In this document: piece by piece, positions 33,591 to 41,485 of the stretch
Layout of the letters: each line of letters begins with the position of its first letter
Position numbering within the stretch: position 1 is the stretch's first letter
DNA from: Terriglobia bacterium
GTDB lineage: Bacteria; Acidobacteriota; Terriglobia; Bryobacterales; Bryobacteraceae
Assembly: GCA_020073615.1 (NCBI GenBank)
Contig: JAIQEX010000050.1
Span: 1 to 42,488 of the forward strand
Reading direction: 5' to 3'
Length of the DNA: 42,488 bases
Position numbers and translations under genes: made by a program
The notes under the pieces: generated by a model
What the model was told of the DNA's origin: nothing
What the model saw: only the letters and a program-made list of their open reading frames with translations
The model's database searches: none

Positions 33591-33624
33591 GTCCTTCGCC
33601 TTACGCTCATTTCAGGCGAAGGAC
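33591..33624 (+). promoter_or_regulatory. 11-bp hairpin covering the ribosome site of the small Cys-rich gene
   Basis: GTCCTTCGCCT (33591-33601) pairs perfectly with AGGCGAAGGAC (33614-33624) around a 12-base loop. The right arm contains GAAGGA, which is the only purine-rich site ahead of the GTG at 33632. Folding would hide it. No T-run follows, so a terminator is unlikely. Confidence 0.5.
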
Positions 33625-33631
33625 TAGCCAC

Positions 33632-33841
33632 GTGAAGAAGCCTGCCAGTCACGGCGAGAAGGGGCAACCAGCGAAGGTCGCGAAATGCGGCGAAGTGGTA
33701 TGCCCCGTGGAGGGCTACCTGCAGTTCGTCATGGGCCGGGGCGGCTGCATCTTCTGCCACAACGGCGTCTGCACCGCCTCTCATGACATGCTGACCATGT
33801 TCACCCCGCCGAGACCCAAGTCCTCCGGCAGTTCCCGCTAG
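33632..33841 (+). CDS. Small cysteine-rich hypothetical protein
   Basis: A 69-residue frame from GTG (VKKPASHGEKGQPAKVAKCG...) with five cysteines in a short span: KCGEVVCPVEG, then GGCIFCHNGVC. Adding the nearby His this could bind zinc or an iron-sulfur cluster. The N-terminus is Lys-rich and the C-terminus Pro/Ser-rich. I do not recognise the family. Coding status is supported by the dense C-x-x-C-H pattern and by a suitably placed but hairpin-locked ribosome site; the opposite strand has a long frame here that looks like a shadow of the kinase gene. Confidence 0.4.
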   Translation: MKKPASHGEKGQPAKVAKCGEVVCPVEGYLQFVMGRGGCIFCHNGVCTASHDMLTMFTPPRPKSSGSSR

Positions 33842-33940
33842 ACCCACCGCCGCCGGAACGTCCCAACAATCGCCCATCCTGCGACACGCCCATCCTGCGA
33901 CGCCGCGCGGGGCATAACCGAATGCTAAACTCCGAAGGGT

Positions 33941-36052
33941 ATGCCGGCCGCGCCACAGGAGCAACCCGCTGTCCGCCCGAACTGGAACCGCGCGCCTGCC
34001 CTGGCCACCGGGACGCTCTGTACCCTGCTGGGAGCGTGCGTGCTGGCGGGCTGGTACACACACACCGAGGTGCTGGTTCATTTCCGCCCCGACATGGAGC
34101 CTATGTGGCCCAACGGAGGGCTCTGCCTGCTCCTCTGGGGCGCGGCGCTGCTGCTGGCCGCCGCCGGGTACCGCAAGACGTCCGCAGCCGGTATCGTCTT
34201 TACCCTGGCAGTGGCCGCTTTGTCCGCCATTGAGTACCTGTTGGGCGTGGATCTCCACATCGACCGCGCCCTGGTCCGGCCTTTCCTTACCATGGGCTGG
34301 CACCCCGGACGCATGGCCCCCAATGCCGTGCTGCTGTTTCTGATGGCCGGCGCGACGCTGCCGTTCCATCCCGCCCGGCCGCGCCGGCCGGTTTGGGTGG
34401 GCATTATCGGCTCCGTCGTCCTGGCGAACGGAGTCATCGGGGTGGGCGGCTATCTGATCGGAGTGCCGACCTACGGCTGGTGGGAAGTGACCCGCATGCC
34501 GCTGTATGCGGCGGTCGGATTCACCATCCTCGGGGCCGGGTTTGTCGCCATGGCGTGGTGCGCGGAGGAGTCCCGCGAATCGGGTGCTCCGCGGTGGCTG
34601 CCCGCCATCACTGGCGTGGCCTGCCTGATGGCCACGCTCTACTTGTGGCAGGGGCTGCAGGCCACCGAGGACCTCCACGTCCGCCGGGCCCATGAGATCG
34701 CGACCGAACTCGGGCCGGCGGGGGAAGCCAGGCTGGGCGACCTGCTGGCGGAAACCGAAACCCCCTTGCCGGAGTTCGCCCTGGCGCTGGGCATCGTCCT
34801 CAGCACCCTCCTGGTAGCCGCCATCTATTTCGCCCAGGTGTCGCGCCGCCGCGAACGAGCCGCCGAGAATTCCCGCCGCGAGCTGGAGCAGGCCATTGCC
34901 GGGCGCCATCGCGCCGAAAAGGAGCTCGGGCTGAGCGAGGAGCAGAGAAGCCTGGCCATGGAGGCCGCCGGCATGGGGGCCTGTTCCTGGGATGACGCCC
35001 GCGCCGAGCTGAGCTGGGACGCGCGCGGCAAGGGTCTGCTGGGATTCGCGGCCGAGGACGCGGTGAGCTATGCCGCCTTTTTGGATGCCGTCCATCCCGA
35101 GGACCGCCAGCGGGTGCGCGAGGCCGTCGAAGCCGCCTCCCCCGGTGCCGGCGGGTTCGCCATAGATTACCGCGTGGTCTGGCCTGGCGGCGAGGTGCAC
35201 TGGCTCGCTACCAGGGGGCGGTCGCGGCAGCAGGGCGTGACCGTCGATGCCACCCCCCGCAAACTCGCCGAGCAGGCCCTCCGCCGCTCGCGCGACGAGC
35301 TCGAAGGCCTGGTGCAGGAACGCACCCACGAGATCCATGCCCTCAATCGCGACCTGGAGCAGCACAATCAGGAGCTGGCCGCCGTCAACCACGAGTTGGA
35401 GGCTTTCACCTATTCGGTTTCGCACGACCTGCGCGCCCCTCTGCGGCATATCGACGGCTTTTCCAAGATCCTCGCCGACCAAACCGCGGGGCAGTTGAAC
35501 GATTCCGCCCGGAGGGCTTTGGAGCGCATCCGCTACGGCGCGCACCAGATGGGCCGCATGATCGACGACCTGCTTCAGTTCTCACGTATGGGAAGGCGTG
35601 AATTGGTCAAGCACACCATCGATTTACATCCCATAATTGAAGAAGCGATCGAGTTTCTCAAGAGCGCTCTGGAAGGCCGCGAAATCGACCTCCGCATCGG
35701 CGAACTGCCGGCTTTGGAGTGCGATCCCGGCCTCATGAAACACGTCATCATGAACCTGCTCTCCAATGCCATCAAGTTCACCCGCGAGCGGAATCCCGCG
35801 GTGATCGAAATCGGCTCCCTCCCCGGCGACGGAACGCCCGTGGTGTACGTACGCGACAATGGCGTGGGTTTCGACATGCGCTATGCCGACAAGCTGTTCG
35901 GCATCTTCCAGCGGTTCCACCGGAGGGAAGAATACGACGGCATCGGCGTGGGTTTGGCCACCGTGCAGCGCATCGTGCACAAGCACGGCGGCCGGGTTTG
36001 GGCGGAGTCGGAGGCCGGCAAAGGCACGACCTTTTACTTCACGGTGGGGTAG
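33941..36052 (+). CDS. Membrane-bound PAS sensor histidine kinase
   Basis: A 703-residue kinase. The N-terminal 230 residues hold about six hydrophobic helices (TGTLCTLLGACVLAGWY first), a MASE-like membrane sensor. A further helix near 285 (LALGIVLSTLLVAAIYFAQV) leads to a coiled coil, a PAS domain (about 345-435) and a second coiled coil. The HisKA domain has the phospho-accepting His495 in YSVSHDLRAPLRHIDGF, and the ATPase has NLLSNAIKFT, DNGVGF and the G-box GIGVGLATVQRIVHKHGG. The HisKA type is that of phytochrome-like kinases, which usually pair with a Rcp1-type single-domain response regulator; one is encoded at 37363. Confidence 0.9.
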   Translation: MPAAPQEQPAVRPNWNRAPALATGTLCTLLGACVLAGWYTHTEVLVHFRPDMEPMWPNGGLCLLLWGAALLLAAAGYRKTSAAGIVFTLAVAALSAIEYLLGVDLHIDRALVRPFLTMGWHPGRMAPNAVLLFLMAGATLPFHPARPRRPVWVGIIGSVVLANGVIGVGGYLIGVPTYGWWEVTRMPLYAAVGFTILGAGFVAMAWCAEESRESGAPRWLPAITGVACLMATLYLWQGLQATEDLHVRRAHEIATELGPAGEARLGDLLAETETPLPEFALALGIVLSTLLVAAIYFAQVSRRRERAAENSRRELEQAIAGRHRAEKELGLSEEQRSLAMEAAGMGACSWDDARAELSWDARGKGLLGFAAEDAVSYAAFLDAVHPEDRQRVREAVEAASPGAGGFAIDYRVVWPGGEVHWLATRGRSRQQGVTVDATPRKLAEQALRRSRDELEGLVQERTHEIHALNRDLEQHNQELAAVNHELEAFTYSVSHDLRAPLRHIDGFSKILADQTAGQLNDSARRALERIRYGAHQMGRMIDDLLQFSRMGRRELVKHTIDLHPIIEEAIEFLKSALEGREIDLRIGELPALECDPGLMKHVIMNLLSNAIKFTRERNPAVIEIGSLPGDGTPVVYVRDNGVGFDMRYADKLFGIFQRFHRREEYDGIGVGLATVQRIVHKHGGRVWAESEAGKGTTFYFTVG

Positions 36053-36281
36053 GCCTTCCCGCGCCCCAATGGCACGTGGCGCTATTACGTTAATTTAAGA
36101 CCTGAAATACCGATTGCATCTCCAATTGAAATGGTAGACAATTGTATTTCCATGACCGCCGGGTTGTGTTTCGGGTGGCGCAGGGGTGTGGCAACCTGTG
36201 CGAAATTCGGCATCGCCGTGGTACGAGGCAAGCCCATGACCAGATCGGCAGTTTCAGCCCGTCGCGGTACAATAACCCACC

Positions 36282-37355
36282 ATGGCACCCGGTGAAAGGC
36301 ACGCGGAGCCCGTAGTTGGAGGGAAGCCACTGAGAGCTCTGGTGCTGGAGGACGACCCCGCCGATTTCGAGATCCTCGAGCACCACCTGCGCGCCGCCGG
36401 CTTTCGCCCCGAGTGCACACGCGTGGAGACCGAGGCCGAGTTCGCGGCGCAGCTGCTGCCGAATATCGACGTAGTCCTGTCCGACTACAAGCTGGCGGGC
36501 TGGGACGCGCTCCGCGCGCTGGAGTTGTACCGCACCAGCCGCCTGGACATTCCGTTCATCCTGGTGAGCGGCACCATCAGCGAGGAAGTGGCGGTCGAGT
36601 GCATGAAGCGTGGCGCGGCGGACTATCTGCTGAAGGACCGGCTGGGCCGCCTGGGGCCGGCCATTACGCGCGCCCGCAACGACATCGCCGAGAAACGCCT
36701 GGCCGAGAGCCTCTCCTCGCGGCTCCTGAAAGCCCACGAAGAGGAGCGCAAGAAGGTGGCGCGCGAGTTGCACGACCAAGTCGGGGGGGCCATGGCCACG
36801 CTGCTGCTGGGGCTCAACGATCTCGATTCCGGCCTGCCGCCGGACGGTCCCGCGCAGGTGCAGCTCCAGGCCTTGAAGCGCCTGGCCGAGGAGAACGTCG
36901 CCATCGTGCGCAATATCGCGCTGCTGCTGCGGCCTTCCATGCTCGACGAGCTGGGTCTCATCCCCGCCCTCAACTGGCAGGCCCGCGAGGTCTTCCGCCG
37001 CACCGGGATGGAGGTCGCCGTGGATGCCGACGACGCCTGCGACCATCTCCCCGACGAGTACCGCACGTGCATCTACCGCCTGGTGCAGGAGTCGCTGCAG
37101 AATGCCGCGCGCCACGCCAAGGCCGCCCACGCGCGCGTGACCGTGCGCGAAGAGCCCGCGCAGATCCGCTTATCGATCCAGGACGACGGTGCGGGGTTCG
37201 ACCCGCGCCACCAGAAGGGGATGGGTATCCTGGGCATGGAGGAACGCGTGCGGCACGTGGGCGGCGTGTTCCACATCGATTCCCAACCCGACCAGGGGGC
37301 CCAGATATCGATTCTGCTGCCGCGCGGCAGAACCGGCGACGGAACAAAGGAGTGA
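36282..37355 (+). CDS. Receiver-histidine kinase hybrid (NarX/LiaS-type kinase with N-terminal receiver)
   Basis: A 357-residue cytoplasmic protein. The receiver domain (residues 17-130) has the acidic pair in VLEDDPADFE, phospho-accepting Asp68 in LSDYKLAGWD and Lys118. A HisKA_3 domain follows with His164 in ARELHDQVGG, then an ATPase ending in DDGAGFDPRHQKGMGILGME. There is no transmembrane or DNA-binding domain, so it relays signals from an upstream kinase, probably the one 229 bases before it. The gap 36053-36281 is unusually AT-rich near 36090-36150, with two CAATTG copies at 36123 and 36139, and is the likely promoter. Confidence 0.88.
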   Translation: MAPGERHAEPVVGGKPLRALVLEDDPADFEILEHHLRAAGFRPECTRVETEAEFAAQLLPNIDVVLSDYKLAGWDALRALELYRTSRLDIPFILVSGTISEEVAVECMKRGAADYLLKDRLGRLGPAITRARNDIAEKRLAESLSSRLLKAHEEERKKVARELHDQVGGAMATLLLGLNDLDSGLPPDGPAQVQLQALKRLAEENVAIVRNIALLLRPSMLDELGLIPALNWQAREVFRRTGMEVAVDADDACDHLPDEYRTCIYRLVQESLQNAARHAKAAHARVTVREEPAQIRLSIQDDGAGFDPRHQKGMGILGMEERVRHVGGVFHIDSQPDQGAQISILLPRGRTGDGTKE

Positions 37356-37362
37356 GCCGATC

Positions 37363-37812
37363 ATGGAATACCAAGAGCTGGAAGTTCTGCTGGTGGAGGA
37401 CGACCCCGACGACCTGGAACTGACGCTCCACACGCTCAAAGAGGCGCGCATCACCAACCCCATGCAGGTGGCGCGGGATGGCGAGGAAGCCTTGGATTTC
37501 ATCTTCTGCCGCGGCGCCCACGCCGGCAGCGCGGCTCCCAAACTGCGCCTGATTCTACTCGATCTCAAGCTTCCCAAGGTGGACGGCCTGCAAGTACTCC
37601 GCGAAATCAAATCCGACCCGCGCACCAAAAATATTCCGGTGGTGATTCTGACTTCTTCCAAAGAGGAGAAGGACCTGGTGGCCGGATACGACCTGGGAGC
37701 GAACAGCTATATCCAGAAGCCGGTGGATTTCTCTCAGTTCCAGAACACCATCCGCGAAACGGGCTTCTACTGGCTGCTGGTGAATCAACCCTTGCTCCCC
37801 GCGGCGCGGTAG
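37363..37812 (+). CDS. Rcp1-like single-domain response regulator
   Basis: A 149-residue CheY-type receiver with VLLVEDDPDDLELTLHTLKE, phospho-accepting Asp67 in LLDLKLPKVDG, TSSKEEKD and Lys119 in IQKPVDFSQF. The D-D-P-D-D and K-x-D-P-R-T-K signatures are those of Rcp1-type regulators of phytochrome-like kinases. There is no output domain, so it may act by protein contact or as a phosphate shuttle. SD AGGAG overlaps the end of the hybrid kinase gene; the two are seven bases apart and co-translated. Confidence 0.9.
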   Translation: MEYQELEVLLVEDDPDDLELTLHTLKEARITNPMQVARDGEEALDFIFCRGAHAGSAAPKLRLILLDLKLPKVDGLQVLREIKSDPRTKNIPVVILTSSKEEKDLVAGYDLGANSYIQKPVDFSQFQNTIRETGFYWLLVNQPLLPAAR

Positions 37813-37860
37813 GTGGACGGCAGGGCCGGCCGTGCCGGAAAGCGCCTGCTCCCGAGAACG

Positions 37861-38631
37861 CTATTTCTTGTTCAGGAGGGCCTTGATCTCATCGGGCACG
37901 TCGAACCGGTCCTTGGGGATGTCGACGTTGTACTTGACGGTGTCGATGGTGATGGCGATCTCCTGGCCGGCCGCCTTCTGCATCACTTTGTGGGGCAGCA
38001 GAATCTCGCCTTCCTTGCGATACTCGCCGAGCGTTTGCTCCACGGGGAACTCGCCCATGGCGGTCTTGGCGGTCTGGGTGCTTTTCACCAGCAGGCTGGA
38101 CTGCTTGTCGTAGTAATGCGTCAGCGGGTTGCCTTCCTTGGGCGTGAGGACAACCTTGTAGCAGTCCTTGCCGTCCACGCTCTCGGTACCGGCGGTCTGC
38201 ACCTGCTTATAGAGGTCCCTCCAGTTCAGCTCGCCGTTGAACCGCCCGGTCCGCAGGGCGTCGGCCTTCTCCTCGCCCTCCTTCACGTGAGGGCCCTGAA
38301 TGGCCGAGAGCGACCAGGCCACCTTGCCGTCGGTTCCTTCCATTAGTTTGCCGACGCCCTCGATGTTGATTTCCGTGTAGCTCTTGTCTGGTTCGGCATG
38401 GTAGACCGTCAGGGTCCCCGAAATTCCGTTGGCGGCGATGGTCATGGCACCGGTGGTCATCTCGTTGTGAATCTTCTGGTACGCGGCTTTGCCGCCGGTG
38501 GCGTCGATGAATTTATCGAGGATGGTTTCGGCCTTGGGCAGATCGTCGGCGGCGGCCAGGCGGGCGGCGCCCGTGGCAAACAGCACCGCCGCGGCGAGGG
38601 CGATATTTCGTCCGGCAAAATGACGGTTCAT
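37861..38631 (-). CDS. Exported LolA-like / outer-membrane lipoprotein-sorting family protein
   Basis: A 256-residue protein with a signal peptide (MNRHFAGRNIALAAAVLFAT, cleavage near AAA-DD). The mature part begins LPKAETILDKFIDATGGKAA and is predicted beta-rich. It matches the acidobacterial LolA-fold group by its opening 'ILDKFIDATGG' and the closing IDTVKYNVDIPKDRFDVPDE. It is probably a periplasmic lipid- or lipoprotein-binding protein; a direct LolA role is not shown. It starts nine bases after the S41 peptidase stop, so the two are one operon. Confidence 0.75.
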   Translation of the reverse strand: MNRHFAGRNIALAAAVLFATGAARLAAADDLPKAETILDKFIDATGGKAAYQKIHNEMTTGAMTIAANGISGTLTVYHAEPDKSYTEINIEGVGKLMEGTDGKVAWSLSAIQGPHVKEGEEKADALRTGRFNGELNWRDLYKQVQTAGTESVDGKDCYKVVLTPKEGNPLTHYYDKQSSLLVKSTQTAKTAMGEFPVEQTLGEYRKEGEILLPHKVMQKAAGQEIAITIDTVKYNVDIPKDRFDVPDEIKALLNKK

Positions 38632-38640
38632 AGCGACTCC

Positions 38641-39927
38641 TTAGTTTTTCTGCTTCAGAATCCAGCTTACCGCGGCATCCACCACGGAATCCTGCCCCGC
38701 CAGCAACTGCTGGCGCGTGAGCTTCACCTCTTCGTCGGGTATCACCCCGATCCCCTCCAGCGGCTTGCCGCCCTGGGAGATGTAGTTGGCGATGGCGTAC
38801 TGGAAGCCATCGCCGTTGGGCAACTTTTCGAACACCGAGGGCAGGGCCGCGCCAGCGGTGCGCGTGCCGAAGATACGGGCCCGCGCGAGATCCTTCAGAC
38901 CTCCGGCGAAGATTTCCGAAGTCGATGCCGAACAGCCGTCCACCAGGATGGCCAGCGGCCCGCGGAAAGGCTGAGGCCGCGGAAACACGACGAACTTGAT
39001 GGTGTTGGCGCGCAGGAACATGTTGCCCAGTTGGAGGCCCTGCCGGTCCATAAACCAGCCCGCCAGCCCCATGGCCAGGGCACCGATGCCGCCCGGGTTG
39101 CCGCGCACGTCAATGATGAATCCGCGGCACTCGCCGCACGACTTCAGGGCATCGCCCACGGCTTTCATGAGCTGCTCGGGCTCGAAGAAAATATCGAAGC
39201 GCACGTACCCGATACCCGGACGGATGGCGCGCGACTCGGTCCAGAAGTACATGGGCGGCAGATAGCCCAGCCTGGCCATGATGCCGCGCGGGCGGGCGCG
39301 GTCGAGGCTCAGGGCCACGGGTTTGCCGGCGCCGTTCACGAAATCGGCCTTCACGGGCGTTCCCGCGGCGCCGGACAGGCGCGAGGTGACGGCGCGGGTG
39401 CGGATGAGATCGAGAAGCGTGGATTTTGCGAAACTCTCCTGGATGCGGCCGAGCGCGGGCGCCAGCTCCTTGCCGTCGACGCGCACGATCTGCCATCCCG
39501 GTTTGACGCCGCGCGCGGCGGCCGGCGAATCCGCGTCCACCGACGTCACCACCGCCTGCCCTTCGAGGATGCGCACGTCGATTCCCGGATTCCCTTCGCG
39601 GCTGCCGGGCTTGTCGAGCTCCTCGTACGCCTCGGCGGGGACGATGTGGAAATGCGTCTCCTTCAGCCTCTCCAGCATGGATTGCATGATCTGGCGTGCC
39701 TCCTCCATGGTGGTGGATTGATCGAGTTTGACGCGAAGCTCGTCGTGCACCGCCTGCCAGTCCAGGCCGCCCAGCTTGGGGTCCCAATGCTTGTCGCGCA
39801 CGGTCTTCCAGACGTACTCGAAGGAATCGGCGTTCGACTGCCGCGCGGCGGGCGTGAGGGTATTCTTGTCGGCGGCCGGGCCGGCGCACGCCACCGCCAG
39901 GGCCAGGACGCATATGCGAAACCACAT
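38641..39927 (-). CDS. Exported S41 family peptidase (CtpA/tricorn-like) with PDZ domain
   Basis: A 428-residue protein with a signal or weak lipobox sequence (MWFRICVLALAVACAGPA). An N-terminal helical domain (YVWKTVRDKHWDP) is followed by a PDZ domain at about 115-205 (VVTSVDADSPAAARGVKPGW) and the protease domain. The core has GFIIDVRGNPGG and DGCSASTSEIFAGGL, where the serine of the S-x-S-x-S-E segment is the nucleophile. The Lys that follows in CtpA-type enzymes is not at the expected place; the segment reads GTRTAGA, closer to tricorn-like members. It is co-transcribed with the LolA-like protein. Confidence 0.85.
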   Translation of the reverse strand: MWFRICVLALAVACAGPAADKNTLTPAARQSNADSFEYVWKTVRDKHWDPKLGGLDWQAVHDELRVKLDQSTTMEEARQIMQSMLERLKETHFHIVPAEAYEELDKPGSREGNPGIDVRILEGQAVVTSVDADSPAAARGVKPGWQIVRVDGKELAPALGRIQESFAKSTLLDLIRTRAVTSRLSGAAGTPVKADFVNGAGKPVALSLDRARPRGIMARLGYLPPMYFWTESRAIRPGIGYVRFDIFFEPEQLMKAVGDALKSCGECRGFIIDVRGNPGGIGALAMGLAGWFMDRQGLQLGNMFLRANTIKFVVFPRPQPFRGPLAILVDGCSASTSEIFAGGLKDLARARIFGTRTAGAALPSVFEKLPNGDGFQYAIANYISQGGKPLEGIGVIPDEEVKLTRQQLLAGQDSVVDAAVSWILKQKN

Positions 39928-39985
39928 GATCAGACCATGGTATCAGGGCGGCCGGGTTGGGCATGCGCGCGCGTGAGCGCGTTCG

Positions 39986-40159
39986 CACGCTCTTTACAGC
40001 AAGCGTGTTCTCTACGGCCCTTGGTTCCGCGCCAGCGCCCAAACTCCGACCGAGATTGCCGCCGACCCCAGGGGCCAGAATCTTCTCCAGAACCCGCACG
40101 TGCATGGTGTCATCCCCGCGGGCGGTCTGAGCCCGGACCACGCCCGCTGGGAGCGAAAC
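39986..40159 (+). pseudogene. IS91-family transposase remnant
   Basis: In one plus frame the sequence reads LYSKRVLYGPWFRASAQT, then EIAADPRGQNLLQNPHVHGV and IPAGGLSPDHARWERNRH. This matches the middle of IS91/IS801-type transposases around the H-x-H metal site (usually W-G-Q-N-L..H-P-H-x-H..G-G-G-L-S). About 20 residues normally found between D-P-R and G-Q-N are missing, and neither the N- nor the C-terminal domain is present. It is a decayed fragment. Confidence 0.65.
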
Positions 40160-40478
40160 CGTCACGATGTTTCAGAAAACCGTGTCGCCATCTATGCGGT
40201 ACGCCAAACGGGGGTAGGCGCAAAGGGGGGACACCCATCGGCGCGGGAGCTTGGCGAGACGGGCGAAAAGAGGGAGGCGAAATCGGGTGTGGGTGCTGAG
40301 GATGGAGCGGCAGAGCGGCAAGGTTGAATCGGAAGGGGACCGGGGATGCAGCCGCTCGTGGTCTATCGTGCTTCGATCGGCGATGCGGCATGGCTTGGTC
40401 TTACCACGTCATTTTGCCGGATCGTACGGCAGGTGTGCCCACGTACAATTGACCATCGAGAACAGGTGCATTGCATAG

Positions 40479-40810
40479 ATACTGTCCCGCCGCCTCAGCG
40501 CCCGCCTGAATCACCTGCTTCGCCACTCTCCGGCGGTAGTCCTGCTGGGACCGCAGCGCACTACTACCGAACCTCCAATGGGACCGAGGTTGATCTCGTC
40601 CTTACGCTTCCCGGCGGAAAGCTGTGGGCCATCGCGGTCAAACGCAGTTCTGCACCCAAGATCGAGCGCGGATTTCATTCGGGGTGCGCCGATCTCGATC
40701 CGCAGAAGCGTTTTGTCGTGTATCCGGGAACCGAGCGATTTCCGCTCGACGAAATTACCGACGCAATCGGCGTCGTCGCGCTGGCGAAGGCGCTTCAATC
40801 GGCAAAGTAA
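40479..40810 (+). pseudogene. AAA/DUF4143 ATPase gene, internally deleted
   Basis: The left part, in one frame, reads LSRRLSARLNHLLRHSPAVV then LLGPQR, the N-terminus of AAA_14/DUF4143 ATPases up to just before the Walker A loop. At about 40555 it jumps into another frame that encodes the family's C-terminus: YYRTSNGTEVDLVL, then WAIAVKRSSAPKIERGF and RFVVYPGTERFPL, ending at the TAA at 40810. Roughly 300 internal residues are gone, and the start codon position reads ATA. It lies 18 bases from the 3' end of tRNA-Leu. Confidence 0.7.
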
Positions 40811-40827
40811 TGCCGTCTAGCTGGGAA

Positions 40828-40914
40828 TGGTGCGGTCGAGAGGACTTGAACCTCCACGGGATTGCTCCCGCTGCCACCTCAAGGCAGTGCGTCTGCCAAT
40901 TCCGCCACGACCGC
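40828..40914 (-). tRNA. tRNA-Leu (GAG) with encoded CCA
   Basis: A class II tRNA on the minus strand. The acceptor arm GCGGTCG pairs with CGACCGC. The anticodon stem is CTGCC/GGCAG with loop TTGAGGT (anticodon GAG), followed by a long variable arm (CGGGAGCAATCCCG). The T-arm is GAGG-TTCAAGT-CCTC. Discriminator A and CCA follow at 40831-40828. It lies downstream of secG in the same orientation, an arrangement also known from Escherichia coli. Confidence 0.93.
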
Positions 40915-40972
40915 GTATCAACTGCAACCAAAATCGACTCGTACGACTGATACCGACTAGCCCTCGCTCTTG

Positions 40973-41010
40973 CCTCAAGCTAGTGCGTCTGCCAATTCCG
41001 CCAGCAACGC
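40973..41010 (-). pseudogene. Broken 5' half copy of tRNA-Leu
   Basis: A 22-base block identical to the tRNA-Leu D-arm region (40886-40907) recurs at 40982-41003. The anticodon TTGAGG is also kept, but the anticodon stem no longer pairs and no T-arm follows. It lies between secG and the intact tRNA, in the same orientation. Confidence 0.75.
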
Positions 41011-41022
41011 GTGGTCCTGGTG

Positions 41023-41448
41023 TTACTTCTTGGCCGGCGCTGCCGGCGCTTTGGCCGGCGGCTGTGCCGGCTCAAGAGGAATCGGAACCGGCTTCGAACC
41101 CGGCGCACCCACATCGATCGATTTCGGGACTCCGGGACGCTGCGGTGGAGGCTGCTGCTGGACCGGAATGCCCTTCTGCGGCGCGCCCTCCAGCACGGTC
41201 GTAGCCAGGCCTGCCTGCCGCGTCGCCAGGATCGAGAGCGAGAGCGACGTCACCATGAAGAGGACCGCCGAAATCGTGGTCGCCCTGGAGAGCAGGGTCG
41301 CCGAGCCGCGCGGGCCAAAAGCGGTCTGCGAGCCCATGCCGCCAAAGGCCCCCGCCAGGTCCGCCGCCTTCCCGCTTTGCAGCAGCACGACAATGATCAA
41401 GAAGACGCAAACCGCGATGTGAACAAGGGTTATCAATACCAACAACAT
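41023..41448 (-). CDS. secG: Preprotein translocase subunit SecG
   Basis: A 141-residue protein. The first helix (LVLITLVHIAVCVFLIIVV) is followed by the cytoplasmic loop GAFGGMGSQTAFGPRGSATL and a second helix (SAVLFMVTSLSLSILA), the standard SecG two-helix hairpin. The C-terminal 70 residues are a Pro/Ala/Lys-rich tail, longer than in E. coli. It helps SecYE during protein export. AAGGA precedes the ATG at 41448. It starts 37 bases after the mqnA stop. Confidence 0.92.
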   Translation of the reverse strand: MLLVLITLVHIAVCVFLIIVVLLQSGKAADLAGAFGGMGSQTAFGPRGSATLLSRATTISAVLFMVTSLSLSILATRQAGLATTVLEGAPQKGIPVQQQPPPQRPGVPKSIDVGAPGSKPVPIPLEPAQPPAKAPAAPAKK

Positions 41449-41485
41449 AAGTGTCCTTCCAGTATAAGTTACCGTTCCTCCCCGG

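Noticed and set aside
33581-35545. Minus-strand frame of about 650 codons opposite the histidine kinase
   Set aside because: Low-complexity shadow; the kinase frame has all catalytic motifs.
40251-40478. Small plus-strand coding frames between the IS91 and DUF4143 remnants
   Set aside because: No motif, no ribosome site, and flanked by decayed genes; treated as non-coding debris.
40925-41010. A second functional tRNA gene
   Set aside because: The anticodon stem does not pair, the acceptor has no 3' partner and there is no T-arm.
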